A stretch of 7,444 nt of DNA. Source: Gallionellaceae bacterium CG11_big_fil_rev_8_21_14_0_20_60_62. Its GTDB lineage: Bacteria; Pseudomonadota; Gammaproteobacteria; Burkholderiales; Gallionellaceae. Positions 1 to 6,834 of the stretch are shown in pieces. The stretch covers positions 434 to 7,877 of the forward strand of contig PCWU01000095.1 in the NCBI GenBank assembly GCA_002787455.1. The letters run 5' to 3'. The notes below the pieces were generated by a model. The model did not search any database. It was not told where the DNA came from and saw only the letters and a program-made list of their open reading frames with translations. The number at the start of each line of letters is the position of its first letter. Position 1 is the stretch's first letter. A program made the position numbers and the translations under genes.

Positions 1-354
1 ATGGAACATCGAGGTGATGGCTGTTTTGCCTTCGGCGAGCAGGGCGCGGGCGCGATCCAGTTCTTCATGCAGGGGGATTTTGGCCGTTGTTGATGCGCTG
101 ATCCGTGCCAGTTCGTTCTCGACATCCTCGGCGACTTCGTCCTCATAGCGGGCATGACTTCCAGCTTCGACATCACAACCCAGCCCGGTATCGATCCACA
201 CTTCGCTGATTGAGCTATTTTGCAAAGTGATCAAATCTTTTTCTGATTCCAGGAGAAAGGATTTTTTCCAGAAAGGGTGGTCCATCCAGCTACCGCACAG
301 CTCTTGGATGTGCATGCCAATACGGACATCGCTTACGGGGATTTTCTTGTGCAT
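1..354 (-). CDS. HD-GYP domain cyclic-di-GMP phosphodiesterase, N-terminal part (DUF3391), cut by window edge
   Basis: Only the first 118 residues are present; the gene runs off the left edge. The protein begins MHKKIPVSDVRIGMHI and continues with a GSWMDHPFW stretch (about residues 21-29) and EVWIDTGLGCDV (about 54-65). This is the pattern of DUF3391 (PF11871), the domain that precedes the HD-GYP phosphodiesterase domain in many proteobacterial proteins. The HD and GYP motifs themselves would lie outside the window, so catalytic competence cannot be judged. Members of this family hydrolyse the second messenger cyclic-di-GMP and affect motility and biofilm. The ATG at 354 is chosen because family similarity begins there. 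The frame stays open upstream to a TGA at 604-606 but offers no ATG or GTG, only TTG codons. No clear Shine-Dalgarno sequence precedes the ATG. The gene lies downstream of the efflux operon in the same direction, separated by about 250 bases, so it is probably its own unit. Confidence 0.88.
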   Translation of the reverse strand, partial: MHKKIPVSDVRIGMHIQELCGSWMDHPFWKKSFLLESEKDLITLQNSSISEVWIDTGLGCDVEAGSHARYEDEVAEDVENELARISASTTAKIPLHEELDRARALLAEGKTAITSMFH

Positions 355-520
355 GCGGATTAGAGTCAGGTTGTGTGGGAACTCGCTAAAGATTTTACCC
401 CAAACCGGAATTGCCGCAGTGGATGATATCGCCTGTGCTCGTTGAGCGCCGATTGATCTACACGGCAAGTATGAGAACCCTGATGATGCAACTTGCCATG
501 CACGTTTCCTTCTATCCAGC

Positions 521-540
521 TTCCCCCGCAAGCGGGAGAA
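521..540. repeat. GC-rich hairpin in the intergenic region (small palindromic repeat-like)
   Basis: The arms TTCCCCCG (521-528) and CGGGAGAA (533-540) pair over 8 bp, with one G-U type pair, around a 4-base loop CAAG. The core CTCCCGCTTGCGGG on the minus strand resembles a short palindrome seen between genes in many proteobacterial genomes; that resemblance is from memory. No T-run follows on either strand, so it is not a canonical intrinsic terminator. Confidence 0.5.
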
Positions 541-563
541 ATGACAAACGAGAAGCGGGGTAA

Positions 564-591
564 GCAGGCAATCCGCAAGGCGGATGCCCGC
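564..591 (-). other. Hairpin just downstream of the efflux operon, possible 3' end structure
   Basis: Read on the minus strand, GCGGGCATCCGC and GCGGATTGCCTGC pair around a 3-base CTT loop, with one bulged T and one G-U pair. It begins 18 bases past the stop codon of the outer-membrane channel gene. That placement suits a transcript end or an RNA-stabilising 3' structure. No U-tract follows, so a canonical rho-independent terminator is not supported. Confidence 0.4.
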
Positions 592-608
592 AAAGTCAAT
601 TTTTCACG

Positions 609-1868
609 CTAATGCGGGGCGTGCCCGTCATCGTCACTGCGCCACAATTCTTCCGCATCAAGCATGAGCCGGTAGCGCGATTCGTTTGCGTCCAGCCGCG
701 CCATATCTTCTGCCAGCGCCGCTTCCAGCGCTTGGCGGCGCGCGAGCAGGGTGGCGTCCAGCGTGCTTTCCCCCAGCGCGTAAGCGCGTGCCATCAATGC
801 GGCGTATTGCTTGAGCGCTTCGGCGGCATCTCGCGCTTGTTGCCAAATGCCGAAACTGCTGACGGCGCGGGTGTAGGCGTTGAAGATGTTGCTCTCCAGA
901 CCGGCATCCAATACCAGCCGGTGGTTGGACGCGATACCGGCATTCGCGGCGGCGGCTTCGGCTTTGGCGGAGCGCGCGCTGTAACCGAGCGGAATGGAGA
1001 AATATACCCCGCCGATTTTTTGCTGATTATTCAGTTCGGAACTGTAGCGCAGACCCAGCGTGGGGTCGGGCAGACGCTCCGCCCGCGCCCGCGCCGCCAA
1101 TCTGTTTTGGTATTCGGTTTCGGCGGCAGCGAGCGCGAGTTCATGGTTGTGGTCGAGTATTTTGTCGCGCCAGTAGTCGATGGGCCGGGTGATGGGCTGC
1201 GGTTCGACTTGCGCCACGCTTTGCGGCAGTCGTATCGCGCCGAACTGGCGCTTCAATTCGTCCGCCGCCAGTTCGGCCCGCAGCCGCGCCTGCTGTAGCG
1301 CAACGGCTGACGTGGCGGCGGAGGCCTGTACCTGTTTCAATTCCATGGGCGGAGCTTCGCCGGCCTTGATCCGCTTTTCGGTGATTCGCGCCTGTTGCTG
1401 GAGTAGTTGCAATTGTTCCTGCCACTGCGCTGCCTGCACTTGCTCGCGCTGCCATGAGAACCAAAGCTGCAACAGCAGGCGCGCGGTTTCGTGGCGGGCG
1501 TCGCCCAGCGCGCTTTGTCCGCGCGCCACGGCGGCTTCGCCGATTTGGCTGTCTATCCTTGCTTTGCTGGGCAGGCGCAAGGGACGCTCGATGGAAACCT
1601 CCCAGTCGCGCGTATTGGTTTGCTCGCCGCTTTCCGCCACCTGATCCCTATAGAGCCCGCCTTGCAGGGTGAATTCGTATTCGCCGCTGTCGCGCAGACG
1701 CTGTTCACTCTGCCCGATTTGCAAACGGGCCCGGGCATTGCGCACATTGAGATGCTCGTCCAGCGCGCGATCCACTTGCGGGTGCGCCGGCAAATCCGCG
1801 TATGCATGGGCAAACACGGGAAGCAGGCAGAGGCTGCAGGCGAATAGCAGGCGGGGCAAACGGCTCAT
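609..1868 (-). CDS. Outer-membrane efflux channel, TolC/CzcC family, of a heavy-metal RND system
   Basis: This 419-residue protein is the expected size for a CzcC/CusC-type outer-membrane factor, which trimerises into a channel and lets substrate leave from the periplasm through the outer membrane. The N-terminus (MSRLPRLLFACSLCLLPV) is a signal peptide with probable signal peptidase I cleavage after AHA (residues 20-22). Cys11 lies too early and in too poor a lipobox to suggest a lipoprotein. Long Gln/Ala/Glu/Leu-rich helices at about 110-210 and 345-410 fit the alpha-helical coiled-coil barrel. The family-typical LPDPTLGLRYSSE lies at about 266-278. It is the last gene of the operon. Its ATG overlaps the DUF3240 stop codon (ATGA, 1865-1868), and a GGGAG Shine-Dalgarno at 1875-1879 lies 6 bases upstream. 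It could be called CzcC or CusC, but substrate cannot be read from this subunit. The acidic tail SDDDGHAPH has no assigned role. Confidence 0.9.
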   Translation of the reverse strand: MSRLPRLLFACSLCLLPVFAHAYADLPAHPQVDRALDEHLNVRNARARLQIGQSEQRLRDSGEYEFTLQGGLYRDQVAESGEQTNTRDWEVSIERPLRLPSKARIDSQIGEAAVARGQSALGDARHETARLLLQLWFSWQREQVQAAQWQEQLQLLQQQARITEKRIKAGEAPPMELKQVQASAATSAVALQQARLRAELAADELKRQFGAIRLPQSVAQVEPQPITRPIDYWRDKILDHNHELALAAAETEYQNRLAARARAERLPDPTLGLRYSSELNNQQKIGGVYFSIPLGYSARSAKAEAAAANAGIASNHRLVLDAGLESNIFNAYTRAVSSFGIWQQARDAAEALKQYAALMARAYALGESTLDATLLARRQALEAALAEDMARLDANESRYRLMLDAEELWRSDDDGHAPH

Positions 1869-2176
1869 GCCAGTCTCCCGAATTCGAGCACCGGCACCAG
1901 CCAGTAGGCGATTTCATGGTTTGGTTCGTTGAGTTTGAGATGGGCGATCAGCAGCCGCGCATCGTCGAGATTCATCACACTGTCGATCTGCGCCCGCTGC
2001 GAGCGACCGCGCACCTGTTCCAGCATGCTGGGCAATTTTTCTTTCTGGCTGCCACCCTCGATGCGTTTGACCGAGAAGCCGCGCACCCAGGCCGGGTGCG
2101 ATAACAATACGTCAACCAGACGCTCTTCGAGCGATTTGTGGCATACCAGGGTCAAACAACAGTTCATTTCTTTCAT
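1865..2176 (-). CDS. DUF3240 family small protein (PII/CutA-like), efflux-operon accessory
   Basis: This 103-residue soluble protein has no signal peptide or membrane segment. The pattern, with CCLTLVCHKSLEERLVDVLL near the N-terminus, EQVRGRSQRAQI in the middle and AYWLVPVLEFGRL at the C-terminus, matches DUF3240 (PF11582), a small ferredoxin-like family related in fold to PII/CutA proteins. DUF3240 genes are known to accompany heavy-metal RND operons; their function is not established. Cys6, Cys7, Cys12 and His13 form a thiol-rich N-terminus that could bind metal (inference). The gene lies between pump and channel, overlapping both by 4 bases (ATGA at 2173-2176 and 1865-1868), so it is almost surely co-translated. 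The first ATG (2176) is chosen over the in-frame ATG at 2167 because an AAGGA Shine-Dalgarno at 2183-2187 is spaced 6 bases from it. A cytosolic modulator or metal/nucleotide sensor of the pump is the most reasonable guess. Confidence 0.85.
   Translation of the reverse strand: MKEMNCCLTLVCHKSLEERLVDVLLSHPAWVRGFSVKRIEGGSQKEKLPSMLEQVRGRSQRAQIDSVMNLDDARLLIAHLKLNEPNHEIAYWLVPVLEFGRLA
1875..1879 (-). promoter_or_regulatory. Ribosome binding site of the outer-membrane channel gene
   Basis: On the minus strand GGGAG lies 6 bases before the ATG at 1868, inside the end of the DUF3240 coding sequence. It supports this start and the overlapping arrangement. Confidence 0.7.
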
Positions 2177-5100
2177 GCTTTTTCCTTGAATTTTTCCAGG
2201 CCAAAGCGGCGGTAGAGCAGCGGCAGCATGATCAGCGTCAGGGCGGTCGAGCTGATCAGCCCGCCGGTGACCACGATGGCCAGCGGTTTTTGGATTTCAG
2301 AGCCGGGGCCGCTGGCGAACAGTACCGGCAGCAGGCCGAAGGCGGTGATGCTGGCGGTCATCAGCACCGGGCGCAGACGGCGCTTGGCGCCTTCGTACAC
2401 CACTTGCGCGAGTTCCAGCCCTTCATCGTGCAATTGGTTGAAATAGGACACCATGACCACCCCGTTGAGTACCGCGATGCCGAGCAGGGCGATGAAACCG
2501 ACCGAGGCGGGAACCGACAGATATTCGCCGCTGATCCACAAGGCGAACACGCCGCCAATCAGCGCGAACGGGATATTGGTCAGCACCAGCGCCGCCTGCC
2601 GCACCGATCCGAAAGTGGCGAATAACAGCATGAAGATCATGCCCAGCGCAACCGGGATGACCACCGCGAGACGGGCTGCCGCGCGTTGCTGGTTTTCGAA
2701 CTGGCCGCCCCAGGTCAGGCGATAACCGCTCGGCAGGTTGACCTGAGCCGCGACGGCGGCCTTGGCCTCGTCCACAAAGCCGACCAGGTCGCGTCCACGC
2801 ACGTTGCTTTGAATCACCACCATGCGCTGGCCGTCCTGGCGGTCCACTTTGACCGGCCCGTCGGCGCGCTGCAGTCGCGCCACGGCGGACAGCGGCACGG
2901 ATTGGCCGTTGGGCAACGGCAGGGTGAGGGCGGCGAACAGCGCGGGCGACTGGCGGATCTCGTTCTGGCCGCGCATGATCAGCGGGGTGCGGCGCCCGTC
3001 TTCGATCACGCTGCCGAGTTGTTGCCCTTCGATCTGACCGCGCAGGGCGTCGCCAATCTGATCCACATCAAGCCCCATGCGCCCGGCGGCGAGGCGATCA
3101 ATGATGACACGGTAATACTGCACGCCGCTGTTTTGCATGGTGAACACATCTTCGCTGCCGCTGATCCCTTCGAGCGTTTTGACGATTAGCCCGGCGCGAT
3201 CATTGAGAATGTCCAGGTCGGGGCCGAACAGTTTGAGCGCGACATCGCCGCGCGTGCCGGTCAGCATTTCGGACACACGCATGGCGATCGGCTGGGTGAA
3301 ACCGAATTCGATCCCGGGGAAGTCTTCCATGACCTCGCGGATCCGGTCGATGATCGCGTTTTTGTCGCTGTCCCGCCATTCCTGCGGCGGTTTTAGCACA
3401 AGGAAGTTGTCGGTCTCGTTCAGCCCCATCGGGTCGAGTCCCAGTTCATCCGCGCCGGCCCGCGACACGATGCCTTTGACTTCAGGCACCCGGGCCATGA
3501 TGGCGGCCTGGATGCGCTGGTCCATCTCGGCCGTTTGTTCGATGTTGATTGACGGCAGTTTGGTGACTTGCATGATGATGTCGCCTTCATCCATCTCTGG
3601 CATAAAGGTCTTGCCCAGCAGCATGTACACGCTGCCTGCCACCAGCAGCAGGGCCAGCGCGCCGGCAATGACCGCGCGCTCATGCTTCAGCGCGCGTTGC
3701 AGCAGCGGCAGATAGATGGCCATTGCCTTGCGCACCAGCCATGGTTCCCCGTGTCTCGCCTCTTTCAGCAGGAACGACGCCAGCATCGGCACGAAGGTGA
3801 GGGAGAGCAGCAGCGAGCCGAACAGCGCGAACACGATGGTCAATGCGACCGGGATGAACAGCTTGCCTTCCAGCCCCTGCAACGTCATCAGCGGCAGGAA
3901 TACGATAATGATGATGGCGACCCCGGCCGCCACCGGGGTGATGACTTCCTTTACCGCGCGGTAGATCACATGCAGGTGGGGGATGTGTTCGTGCTTGTGC
4001 GCCAGATGGTTGATGATATTTTCGACCACCACCACGGCGGCATCGACCAGCATGCCGATGGCAATGGCGAGACCGCCCAGCGACATCAGGTTGGCCGACA
4101 TGCCGAATTCGCGCATCAGAATAAAGGTGAACAGCACCGCCAGCGGCAGGGTGAGCGCCACCACCAGCGCGGCGCGCAGATTGCCGAGGAATAGCACCAG
4201 CAGGATGACCACCAGAATAATGGCCTCGCCCAGCGCCTTGGATACGGTGCCGACCGCGCGCTCGACCAGACTGCCGCGATCGTAGAACACGCGGGTGGTG
4301 ACGCCGGCAGGCAGGGTGGGGGCAAGCTCGGCCAGTTTGGCGCGCACGCCGTCCACCACTTTTTGCGCGTTCGCGCCGCGCAGGCCCAGCACTAGTCCCT
4401 CGACCGCTTCCCCTTTGCCGTCCCGGGTTACGGCGCCATAGCGGGTCAGACTGCCGATGCGGACTTCGGCCACATCGCTCACGCGCACCGGATTGTTGCC
4501 GGTGTTGCGGATCACGATGTCGCGCACATCCTGCAGATCGCGAATGCTGCCTTCGGCGCGCACCAGCAGCGATTCATCACCGTCGCCGATCCGGCCGGCG
4601 CCTGCGTTGCGGTTGTTGGCTTCCACCGCGCGCTGCAGCTCGCCGAATGAAATGCCGCGCGCGGCCAGCGCATGGTGGTCGGGCACAATCTCAAAACTGC
4701 GCACAAAACCGCCGAGCGAGTTGACATCGGCCACCCCGGGCAGCGTGCGCAGGGCGGGGCGGATAGTCCAATCAAGCAGTGTACGGCGCTGCTCCAGCGA
4801 AAACGTATCGCCTTCCACGGTGAACATAAACATTTCGCCCAGCGGGGTGGTGATCGGCGCGAGGCCGCCACTGGCCGATGACGGCAGATCACGCAGCGCA
4901 TTGTTCAGGCGCTCCGCGACTTGCTGGCGCGCCCAATAAATATCGATACCGTCATCGAAATCGATGGTGATGTCGGCAATGGCGTATTTGGAGATGGAAC
5001 GCAGCACATGCTGGTTCGGAATGCCCAGCATTTCCACTTCGATCGGGGCGACGATGCGCGCCTCGACTTCCTCCGGCGTCATCCCCGGGGCCTTCATGAT

Positions 5101-5247
5101 GATCTTCACCTGGGTGGTGGAAACATCGGGAAATGCGTCGATGGGTAATTCACGGAAGGCGGAAATTCCGGCGCCGATCAGCAGAACGGTCAGGGTAGCC
5201 GCCAGCAGGCGCTGGGTTAGCGCAAACTCAACCAGTTTTTCTAGCAT
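2173..5247 (-). CDS. Heavy-metal efflux RND transporter, CzcA/CusA family (inner-membrane proton/metal antiporter)
   Basis: This full-length HME-RND pump has 1024 residues, the usual size. It drives metal export from periplasm or cytoplasm into the adaptor/channel conduit using the proton gradient. TM1 is at about 12-30, followed by the family motif LPIDAFPDVSTTQVKI (34-49). TM2-TM6 span about 340-495, with a basic/amphipathic linker at about 497-525. The second half repeats this layout, with TM7 at about 525-544 and TM8-TM12 at about 858-1012. TM4 reads AIGMLVDAAVVVVEN, with proton-relay Asp402 and Glu409; the position of the first CzcA aspartate is Ala396. A cytosolic loop (414-426) has six histidines. 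Metal-cleft positions equivalent to the CusA methionines appear to be Gln560, Glu611 and Glu660. ATG at 5247 is preferred to GTG at 5250: it gives the better Shine-Dalgarno spacing and a TGATG junction with the adaptor. Family is certain; the metal is not. Confidence 0.95.
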   Translation of the reverse strand: MLEKLVEFALTQRLLAATLTVLLIGAGISAFRELPIDAFPDVSTTQVKIIMKAPGMTPEEVEARIVAPIEVEMLGIPNQHVLRSISKYAIADITIDFDDGIDIYWARQQVAERLNNALRDLPSSASGGLAPITTPLGEMFMFTVEGDTFSLEQRRTLLDWTIRPALRTLPGVADVNSLGGFVRSFEIVPDHHALAARGISFGELQRAVEANNRNAGAGRIGDGDESLLVRAEGSIRDLQDVRDIVIRNTGNNPVRVSDVAEVRIGSLTRYGAVTRDGKGEAVEGLVLGLRGANAQKVVDGVRAKLAELAPTLPAGVTTRVFYDRGSLVERAVGTVSKALGEAIILVVILLVLFLGNLRAALVVALTLPLAVLFTFILMREFGMSANLMSLGGLAIAIGMLVDAAVVVVENIINHLAHKHEHIPHLHVIYRAVKEVITPVAAGVAIIIIVFLPLMTLQGLEGKLFIPVALTIVFALFGSLLLSLTFVPMLASFLLKEARHGEPWLVRKAMAIYLPLLQRALKHERAVIAGALALLLVAGSVYMLLGKTFMPEMDEGDIIMQVTKLPSINIEQTAEMDQRIQAAIMARVPEVKGIVSRAGADELGLDPMGLNETDNFLVLKPPQEWRDSDKNAIIDRIREVMEDFPGIEFGFTQPIAMRVSEMLTGTRGDVALKLFGPDLDILNDRAGLIVKTLEGISGSEDVFTMQNSGVQYYRVIIDRLAAGRMGLDVDQIGDALRGQIEGQQLGSVIEDGRRTPLIMRGQNEIRQSPALFAALTLPLPNGQSVPLSAVARLQRADGPVKVDRQDGQRMVVIQSNVRGRDLVGFVDEAKAAVAAQVNLPSGYRLTWGGQFENQQRAAARLAVVIPVALGMIFMLLFATFGSVRQAALVLTNIPFALIGGVFALWISGEYLSVPASVGFIALLGIAVLNGVVMVSYFNQLHDEGLELAQVVYEGAKRRLRPVLMTASITAFGLLPVLFASGPGSEIQKPLAIVVTGGLISSTALTLIMLPLLYRRFGLEKFKEKA
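2183..2187 (-). promoter_or_regulatory. Ribosome binding site of the DUF3240 gene
   Basis: AAGGA on the minus strand lies 6 bases upstream of the ATG at 2176, within the last codons of the pump gene. It decides the upstream ATG over the second methionine three codons later. Confidence 0.65.
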
Positions 5248-6338
5248 CACTGGTTCCCGCCGGCCGCCAAGGCGGATTTCAGTGCCGCAATTCCCGCCAC
5301 CGCGATTTGTTCGCTCCCTTTAAAAGTTCCGCGCACGACAGAGGATTGCATGCCTTCAATCGTGACCCTGACAGGGTTCGTCCGAAATCCCTCGGGGGTG
5401 CGGACAAAGACCATCGCTTGATTGGCGACACGGACAATCGCGCTATTCGGTATCCACCATTCCTCGTTGCTGTATGGCCGGGTGACGATGCGCGCTTCAA
5501 CCAGCTGTCCCGGACGCAAGTTGTCCGCGCCATTGTTGATCAAGGCGCGCACCGGCACCGACTGGTTGCCGATATTCAGGTTGCGCCCGATTGCGCTCAC
5601 CACGCCTTCCGCCCCGAATGATGGAATCTTAACTTGCATTCCGACTTTCAGGTAATTGACGGCAGCGAGAGGGGCTTGAATTTCCAGCGCCAGCGGGTTT
5701 AGCTGCGCCACTTTAAACAACGGACTGGAGGCTTCCAGACGCTGGCCGGAGCTCGCCAGTCTCTCGAGGATCACGCCGTTGATGGGTGAAGTGATTTCCA
5801 GCCGGTTGCTCAGGATCTGCGACTTTTTTAGGGCGTCTATAGCCGGCTCGGACATTCCGAAAAGGCTAAGGGCTTGTCTGCGTTCGGTCAACAGGGAGTT
5901 GGCTTCATCGGCTTTGCTGCGGCTGGCGCGCAAACGGCTTTCCGCGATGATGCCCTCTTGCCATAACTGTTCATCGCGCGCGAGATTGCCGGAAGCCAGC
6001 AGAGCTTGGTTGACGGCCTGCAAATAGACGCGTTGCGCTTCGGTCAAAGCCGGACTTTGCAACACGGCAAGCAATTGCCCTTTTTTTACGTTATCGCCGA
6101 GACCGGCAAGGGTCCGTTCCACCATGGCGGACAAGGGGGTGCTAACGGTATAGAGCTGATTGCCGGGAATCACCACGCTGGCCGGGATGTCCGCCAACTC
6201 GCCTTCCCGGTTCGACGGGAGGGCGGCGGTGGCGATGCCCAGTGTGTCGATTTGCAGCGGACTCAGAATAATTTCCCGCGCTTGCGCGCCTATCATGGAT
6301 TGAAAAATAAGGATTGCCGCGAAGATTATTCTTTTCAT
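5247..6338 (-). CDS. Periplasmic adaptor (membrane fusion protein), CzcB/CusB-like, of the heavy-metal RND system
   Basis: This 363-residue adaptor bridges the RND pump and the outer-membrane channel. Residues 1-20 are a signal peptide (MKRIIFAAILIFQSMIGAQA) with likely cleavage after AQA. The split lipoyl domain is visible as GDNVKKGQLLAVLQSP (81-96) and ITSPINGVILERLASSGQ (182-199). Between them is a helical hairpin (about 98-170), followed by a beta-barrel with LRPGQLVEARI (274-284) and a membrane-proximal domain. The N-terminus after the signal peptide lacks the Met cluster of CusB and the His-rich segment found in some CzcB proteins, so it gives no hint of the metal. It is the first gene of the operon, and its TGA (5247-5249) overlaps the pump ATG by one base. 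No convincing Shine-Dalgarno precedes the ATG at 6338, but the signal peptide fixes the start well. It has no predicted lipoprotein cysteine. Confidence 0.92.
   Translation of the reverse strand: MKRIIFAAILIFQSMIGAQAREIILSPLQIDTLGIATAALPSNREGELADIPASVVIPGNQLYTVSTPLSAMVERTLAGLGDNVKKGQLLAVLQSPALTEAQRVYLQAVNQALLASGNLARDEQLWQEGIIAESRLRASRSKADEANSLLTERRQALSLFGMSEPAIDALKKSQILSNRLEITSPINGVILERLASSGQRLEASSPLFKVAQLNPLALEIQAPLAAVNYLKVGMQVKIPSFGAEGVVSAIGRNLNIGNQSVPVRALINNGADNLRPGQLVEARIVTRPYSNEEWWIPNSAIVRVANQAMVFVRTPEGFRTNPVRVTIEGMQSSVVRGTFKGSEQIAVAGIAALKSALAAGGNQ
5254..5258 (-). promoter_or_regulatory. Ribosome binding site of the RND pump gene
   Basis: GGGAA on the minus strand is 6 bases from the ATG at 5247 but only 3 from the alternative GTG at 5250. 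This favours the ATG and a TGATG stop/start overlap. Confidence 0.6.
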
Positions 6339-6365
6339 TTGAACGGGGTGACCAATGGCAAAGCG

Positions 6366-6548
6366 TTAATGGATGGGCGCGGGAAAGACGAAATCGGGCT
6401 GAAACTCCGGGGGCAATTTTATCCTTTGCCCGCCGTTGGCGCGAAGTTCGCCTTTTGCATTTGTTGATGTACCGGATTTTAGTGCACGATGTTTCACATA
6501 TCCCGCCGCACAGACTGCAATCCAATCCCGAAGTTCCGCAATCACCAA
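6366..6548 (-). CDS. Doubtful small hypothetical ORF upstream of the efflux operon
   Basis: A 60-codon frame starts at TTG (6548) or GTG (6545) and ends at TAA, 27 bases before the adaptor start. I recognise no family. The product is soluble-looking, with no signal peptide, no His/Cys/Met cluster, and a proline-rich end (KLPPEFQPDFVFPAPIH). The start codons are weak, and only an AAAAG lies upstream as a possible ribosome site. Its position at the head of the operon would suit a leader or accessory protein, but chance is equally likely. An in-frame TAG lies just upstream, so it cannot extend. Confidence 0.22.
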   Translation of the reverse strand: MVIAELRDWIAVCAAGYVKHRALKSGTSTNAKGELRANGGQRIKLPPEFQPDFVFPAPIH

Positions 6549-6622
6549 GACTTTTGATACTGCAGCCTAGGGTTGGCGAGGCAACAGATGTCGCCCCCAG
6601 CCTGGAATAGGCTCAGCCAGCC

Positions 6623-6650
6623 TTGACAAATTTTCGCGCTCGCATAAAAT
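6623..6650 (+). promoter_or_regulatory. Sigma-70 promoter of tRNA-Lys
   Basis: A perfect -35 TTGACA (6623-6628) and a -10 TAAAAT (6645-6650) are separated by 16 bases. The GC-rich discriminator GCGCGCC that follows is typical of stable-RNA promoters under stringent (ppGpp) control. Transcription should start near 6657, a few bases before the tRNA. Confidence 0.85.
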
Positions 6651-6663
6651 GCGCGCCTCTTTC

Positions 6664-6739
6664 GGGTCGTTAGCTCAGCTGGTAGAGCAGTGGACTCTTA
6701 ATCCATTGGTCGAGTGTTCGAATCACTCACGACCCACCA
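6664..6739 (+). tRNA. tRNA-Lys (anticodon CTT)
   Basis: This is a complete 76-base cloverleaf with encoded CCA. The acceptor arm GGGTCGT pairs perfectly with ACGACCC (6729-6735). The D arm is GCTC/GAGC. The anticodon stem GTGGA/TCCAT has one G-U pair, with loop CTCTTAA giving anticodon CTT, which reads AAG lysine codons. The T arm is GAGTG/CACTC with loop TTCGAAT. A73 and CCA end at 6739. The sequence closely resembles E. coli tRNA-Lys outside the anticodon and T stems. The gene stands alone, with its own promoter and terminator, divergent from the efflux operon. Confidence 0.97.
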
Positions 6740-6747
6740 ACAAGATG

Positions 6748-6774
6748 AAGGCCTGCAGCGATGCAGGCCTTTTT
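6748..6774 (+). terminator. Intrinsic terminator of tRNA-Lys
   Basis: A perfect 10-bp stem, AAGGCCTGCA (6748-6757) and TGCAGGCCTT (6762-6771), closes a GCGA tetraloop and runs into TTTTT (6770-6774). It lies 8 bases after the CCA end. Confidence 0.93.
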
Positions 6775-6786
6775 CGTTGGCGGCGG

Positions 6787-6828
6787 GGCGGCCAAACTGC
6801 CGCGTTGCAATATAACCGTTTGGCCGCC
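6787..6828. repeat. Perfect 11-bp inverted repeat between tRNA-Lys and uvrB
   Basis: GGCGGCCAAAC (6787-6797) and GTTTGGCCGCC (6818-6828) are exact inverted copies around a 20-base AT-richer spacer. There is no T-run, so it is not a terminator. It could be a protein-binding site, a repeat element or an RNA hairpin. No coding sequence overlaps it. Confidence 0.6.
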
Positions 6829-6834
6829 GGGCCT

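Noticed and set aside
392..397. TAAAAT on the minus strand as a -10 for the HD-GYP gene, about 40 bases before the ATG
   Set aside because: No -35-like hexamer lies 16-18 bases upstream and there is no extended -10, so support is too weak.
612..1298. A long plus-strand open frame (228 codons) opposite the channel gene
   Set aside because: It is antisense to a clear TolC-family gene, has arginine/glycine-rich low-quality sequence and matches no family; it is a by-product of GC-rich codon use.
3568..4194. A plus-strand open frame of 208 codons, His/Gln-rich, opposite the pump gene
   Set aside because: It is the complement of pump codons; its composition simply mirrors the membrane segments of the pump on the other strand.
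6416..6481. Two TAAAAT hexamers on the minus strand (6416-6421 and 6476-6481) as promoters of the efflux operon
   Set aside because: Neither has a matching -35 at suitable distance; the operon promoter remains undetermined.
6664..6739. tRNA-Lys as an integration (att) site for a mobile island
   Set aside because: No repeated copy of the tRNA 3' end and no integrase gene is visible in the window.
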